Below are positions 6,199 through 7,180 of a stretch of 7,180 nt of DNA, one piece after another. The position numbers were made by a program, and so were the translations under genes. This DNA comes from Verrucomicrobiales bacterium (GTDB lineage: Bacteria; Verrucomicrobiota; Verrucomicrobiia; Verrucomicrobiales; V1-33). Under the pieces are notes generated by a model. The model saw only the letters and a program-made list of their open reading frames with translations, was not told the origin of the DNA and made no database searches. The stretch is taken from the NCBI GenBank assembly GCA_023253495.1, contig JALRGF010000312.1, forward strand, positions 1 to 7,180, written 5' to 3'. Position 1 is the first letter of the stretch; the number at the start of each line of letters is the position of its first letter.

Positions 6199-6588
6199 TC
6201 AGTCGGAATGCTGTTTGGCGTCCAGATTGTCCAAGGCGCGGCGCAAGGCGTCGGCCTCCTCGGCGCCGACTCGCTCCACGAAGTGCACCAGAGCGGCCTG
6301 GCGGCCGCCGGGGCCCGTGGCTTCACCGAGGACGTCGACCATCAACCCGGCGATCAGCTCGTCGCGTCCGTTGACGGGGGTGTACCGGTGGGCGCGGTCG
6401 TCGCGGATCTGTGCCACCAGTCCCTTGCGGGCCAGCCGCTGCAGGACCGTCATGACGGTGGTGTAGGCGAGTTCGCGCCGGGCGCACAGTCCGTCGTGGA
6501 CCTGGCGAACGGTTTGCGGCACGCCGGTGTCCCACAGGTGGTCCATCACCGCCCGCTCAAGGTCGCCGAGGCGATTCAGCCTGGCCAT
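6199..6588 (-). CDS. blaI: BlaI/MecI/CopY-family transcriptional repressor
   Basis: A 129-residue winged-helix repressor. The N-terminal DNA-binding domain includes RLGDLERAVMDHLW (6-19), TVRQVHDGL (26-34) and the recognition helix AYTTVMTVLQRLARKG (41-56), followed by the wing LVAQIRDDRAHRYTP (57-71). The C-terminal part (about 76-125) is the helical dimerisation region with AALVHFVERVGAEEADALRRAL. It matches what I remember of Rv1846c, which represses beta-lactamase blaC and its own operon in M. tuberculosis. I set the start at the ATG at 6588, because the family begins MARL/MAKL; the frame is open to 6660, but that extension would cross the probable operator. It is the first gene of the blaI, M56 peptidase, gnd1 operon and is divergent from the thioesterase gene. 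No strong Shine-Dalgarno is seen. Confidence 0.95.
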   Translation of the reverse strand: MARLNRLGDLERAVMDHLWDTGVPQTVRQVHDGLCARRELAYTTVMTVLQRLARKGLVAQIRDDRAHRYTPVNGRDELIAGLMVDVLGEATGPGGRQAALVHFVERVGAEEADALRRALDNLDAKQHSD

Positions 6589-6635
6589 AGTCCGGCGTCC
6601 ATAGTCAATCCATCTCCCCGAGACCACACTACGCG

Positions 6636-6669
6636 CAGTTACTACCGCCGGTCGTACCAAAATCCGCCT
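6636..6669 (-). promoter_or_regulatory. Candidate blaI promoter
   Basis: On the minus strand TAGTGT (6641-6636) fits the mycobacterial TANNNT -10 form, and about 18 bases upstream ACGACC partly resembles a -35. Transcription would begin near 6629, giving a leader of about 40 nt. The candidate BlaI operator lies mostly between the two hexamers, as expected for repression. Weak pattern evidence. Confidence 0.3.
6648..6668. promoter_or_regulatory. Candidate BlaI operator (21-bp interrupted dyad)
   Basis: GTTACTACC (6648-6656) and GGTCGTACC (6660-6668) are an inverted repeat with 7 of 9 positions matching around the 3-base centre GCC. The half-site TACTAC resembles the TACTA/TTACA-type half-sites of BlaI/MecI operators. 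It lies 60 bp upstream of the blaI start and 77 bp upstream of the thioesterase start. A second, shorter imperfect dyad, ACTACGCGCAGT (6638-6649), abuts it. Binding is inferred, from position and similarity to the family pattern. Confidence 0.5.
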
Positions 6670-6745
6670 TGGCCATGCCCGGGTCGGCCGATCAGGGCAA
6701 ACCCCGCACCCGGATTGCCGGCGCCACCGTGTAGACCTGTAAGGC

Positions 6746-7147
6746 GTGCAACCAAGCGAAATGCCTCCCGCGCCCTTCGACAGCGGGATCGGGCTGACCT
6801 ATACCGAGTTGTCCGCCGACGGTGTCGTTGCGCACCTGAGGGTCCAGCCGTCACTTCACCAGCCGATGGGCATCGTGCACGGCGGTGTCTGGTGCGCCAT
6901 GGTGGAGTCGATGGCGAGCGTGTCCGCCCATGTGTGGCTCTCCGCCAACGGTGGCGGCAACGTCGTGGGCGTGAACAACAACACCGACTTCCTCCGGGCC
7001 ATCTCCGAGGGCACGGCTTTCGGCGTGTCCGAGCCGATACACCGGGGTCGCCTGCAGCAGTTGTGGCTCGTCTGTATCCGTGACGAATCCGAGCGGCTGA
7101 TCGCCCGCGGACAGGTGCGCCTGCAGAATCTGCCGGACCGCCCCTGA
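6746..7147 (+). CDS. PaaI-type hotdog-fold thioesterase, Rv1847-like
   Basis: A 133-residue single hotdog domain, of normal length for a PaaI/4HBT-type acyl-CoA thioesterase, probably a cytosolic oligomer. The active-site region is VHGGVWCAMVESMAS (44-58), with HGG at 45-47 and the likely catalytic glutamate E54 on the central helix. The strand VVGVNNNTDFLRAISEG (73-89) and the C-terminal RGQVRLQNL are typical of the Rv1847 group. The substrate is unknown; hydrolysis of a CoA thioester is inferred from the family. The GTG at 6746 is chosen because the mycobacterial homologue begins MQPS in the same way. AAGG lies only one base upstream, too close for a normal ribosome site, so a leaderless transcript is possible; an ATG at 6761 is the alternative. 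It is divergent from blaI, sharing the 157-bp control region. The last 33 bases of the window after its stop show nothing recognisable. Confidence 0.92.
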   Translation: MQPSEMPPAPFDSGIGLTYTELSADGVVAHLRVQPSLHQPMGIVHGGVWCAMVESMASVSAHVWLSANGGGNVVGVNNNTDFLRAISEGTAFGVSEPIHRGRLQQLWLVCIRDESERLIARGQVRLQNLPDRP

Positions 7148-7180
7148 CGTCCTGCCGCGGTGGTCGGGCGAGGTACGCCT

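Noticed and set aside
5393..6466. Plus-strand frame opposite the M56 and blaI genes
   Set aside because: It is antisense to two genes with clear catalytic and DNA-binding motifs; its Arg/Ala/Ser/Thr-rich content is typical of shadow frames in high-GC DNA.
1..7180. CRISPR array, tRNA or rRNA gene, insertion sequence, integrase or phage genes
   Set aside because: I saw no regularly spaced repeats, cloverleaf-like stretch, transposase motifs or terminal inverted repeats by eye on either strand; all space is filled by ordinary genes and short gaps.

Overview
The window looks like two unrelated genomes joined at about position 4766. Positions 1 to about 4766 carry a DUF1080 (3-keto-disaccharide hydrolase-type) secreted protein, a rhomboid protease, a PAP2-family membrane protein, an Xaa-Pro aminopeptidase and the tail of a heavy-metal-associated-like protein. 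This gene mix and style suggest a high-GC Verrucomicrobiota (Opitutaceae-like) bacterium, an inference made from family recognition only. Positions from about 4766 to 7180 carry the start of gnd1, an M56 peptidase, a BlaI repressor and a PaaI-type thioesterase. These follow the order and orientation of Rv1844c-Rv1845c-Rv1846c-Rv1847 in Mycobacterium tuberculosis, so this half is very probably mycobacterial or from a close relative.

Layout, left part: the two-domain DUF1080 gene (minus strand, cut by the left window edge), then the rhomboid gene (minus), then a divergent gap of about 100 bp, the PAP2 gene (plus), a short convergent gap, the aminopeptidase P gene (minus), an intrinsic terminator reading minus, and the last ~54 codons of a small minus-strand gene. 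Layout, right part: the first ~163 codons of gnd1, the M56 peptidase and blaI, all minus strand and apparently one operon (blaI, M56, gnd1), then a divergent 157-bp control region with a good candidate BlaI operator, then the thioesterase gene (plus). No gene-free stretch exceeds 300 bases.

The left-hand genes look like independent housekeeping or envelope functions: secreted carbohydrate or lipid-associated enzyme, membrane proteolysis, lipid phosphate chemistry and dipeptide turnover. The right-hand genes form a known regulatory module in which BlaI represses and the membrane M56 protease probably relieves repression, with gnd1 of the pentose phosphate pathway downstream. I see no convincing undescribed system. 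The most important observation is the mid-gene junction, where two genes of different origin are both cut at the same point, most simply explained as an assembly or library chimera.
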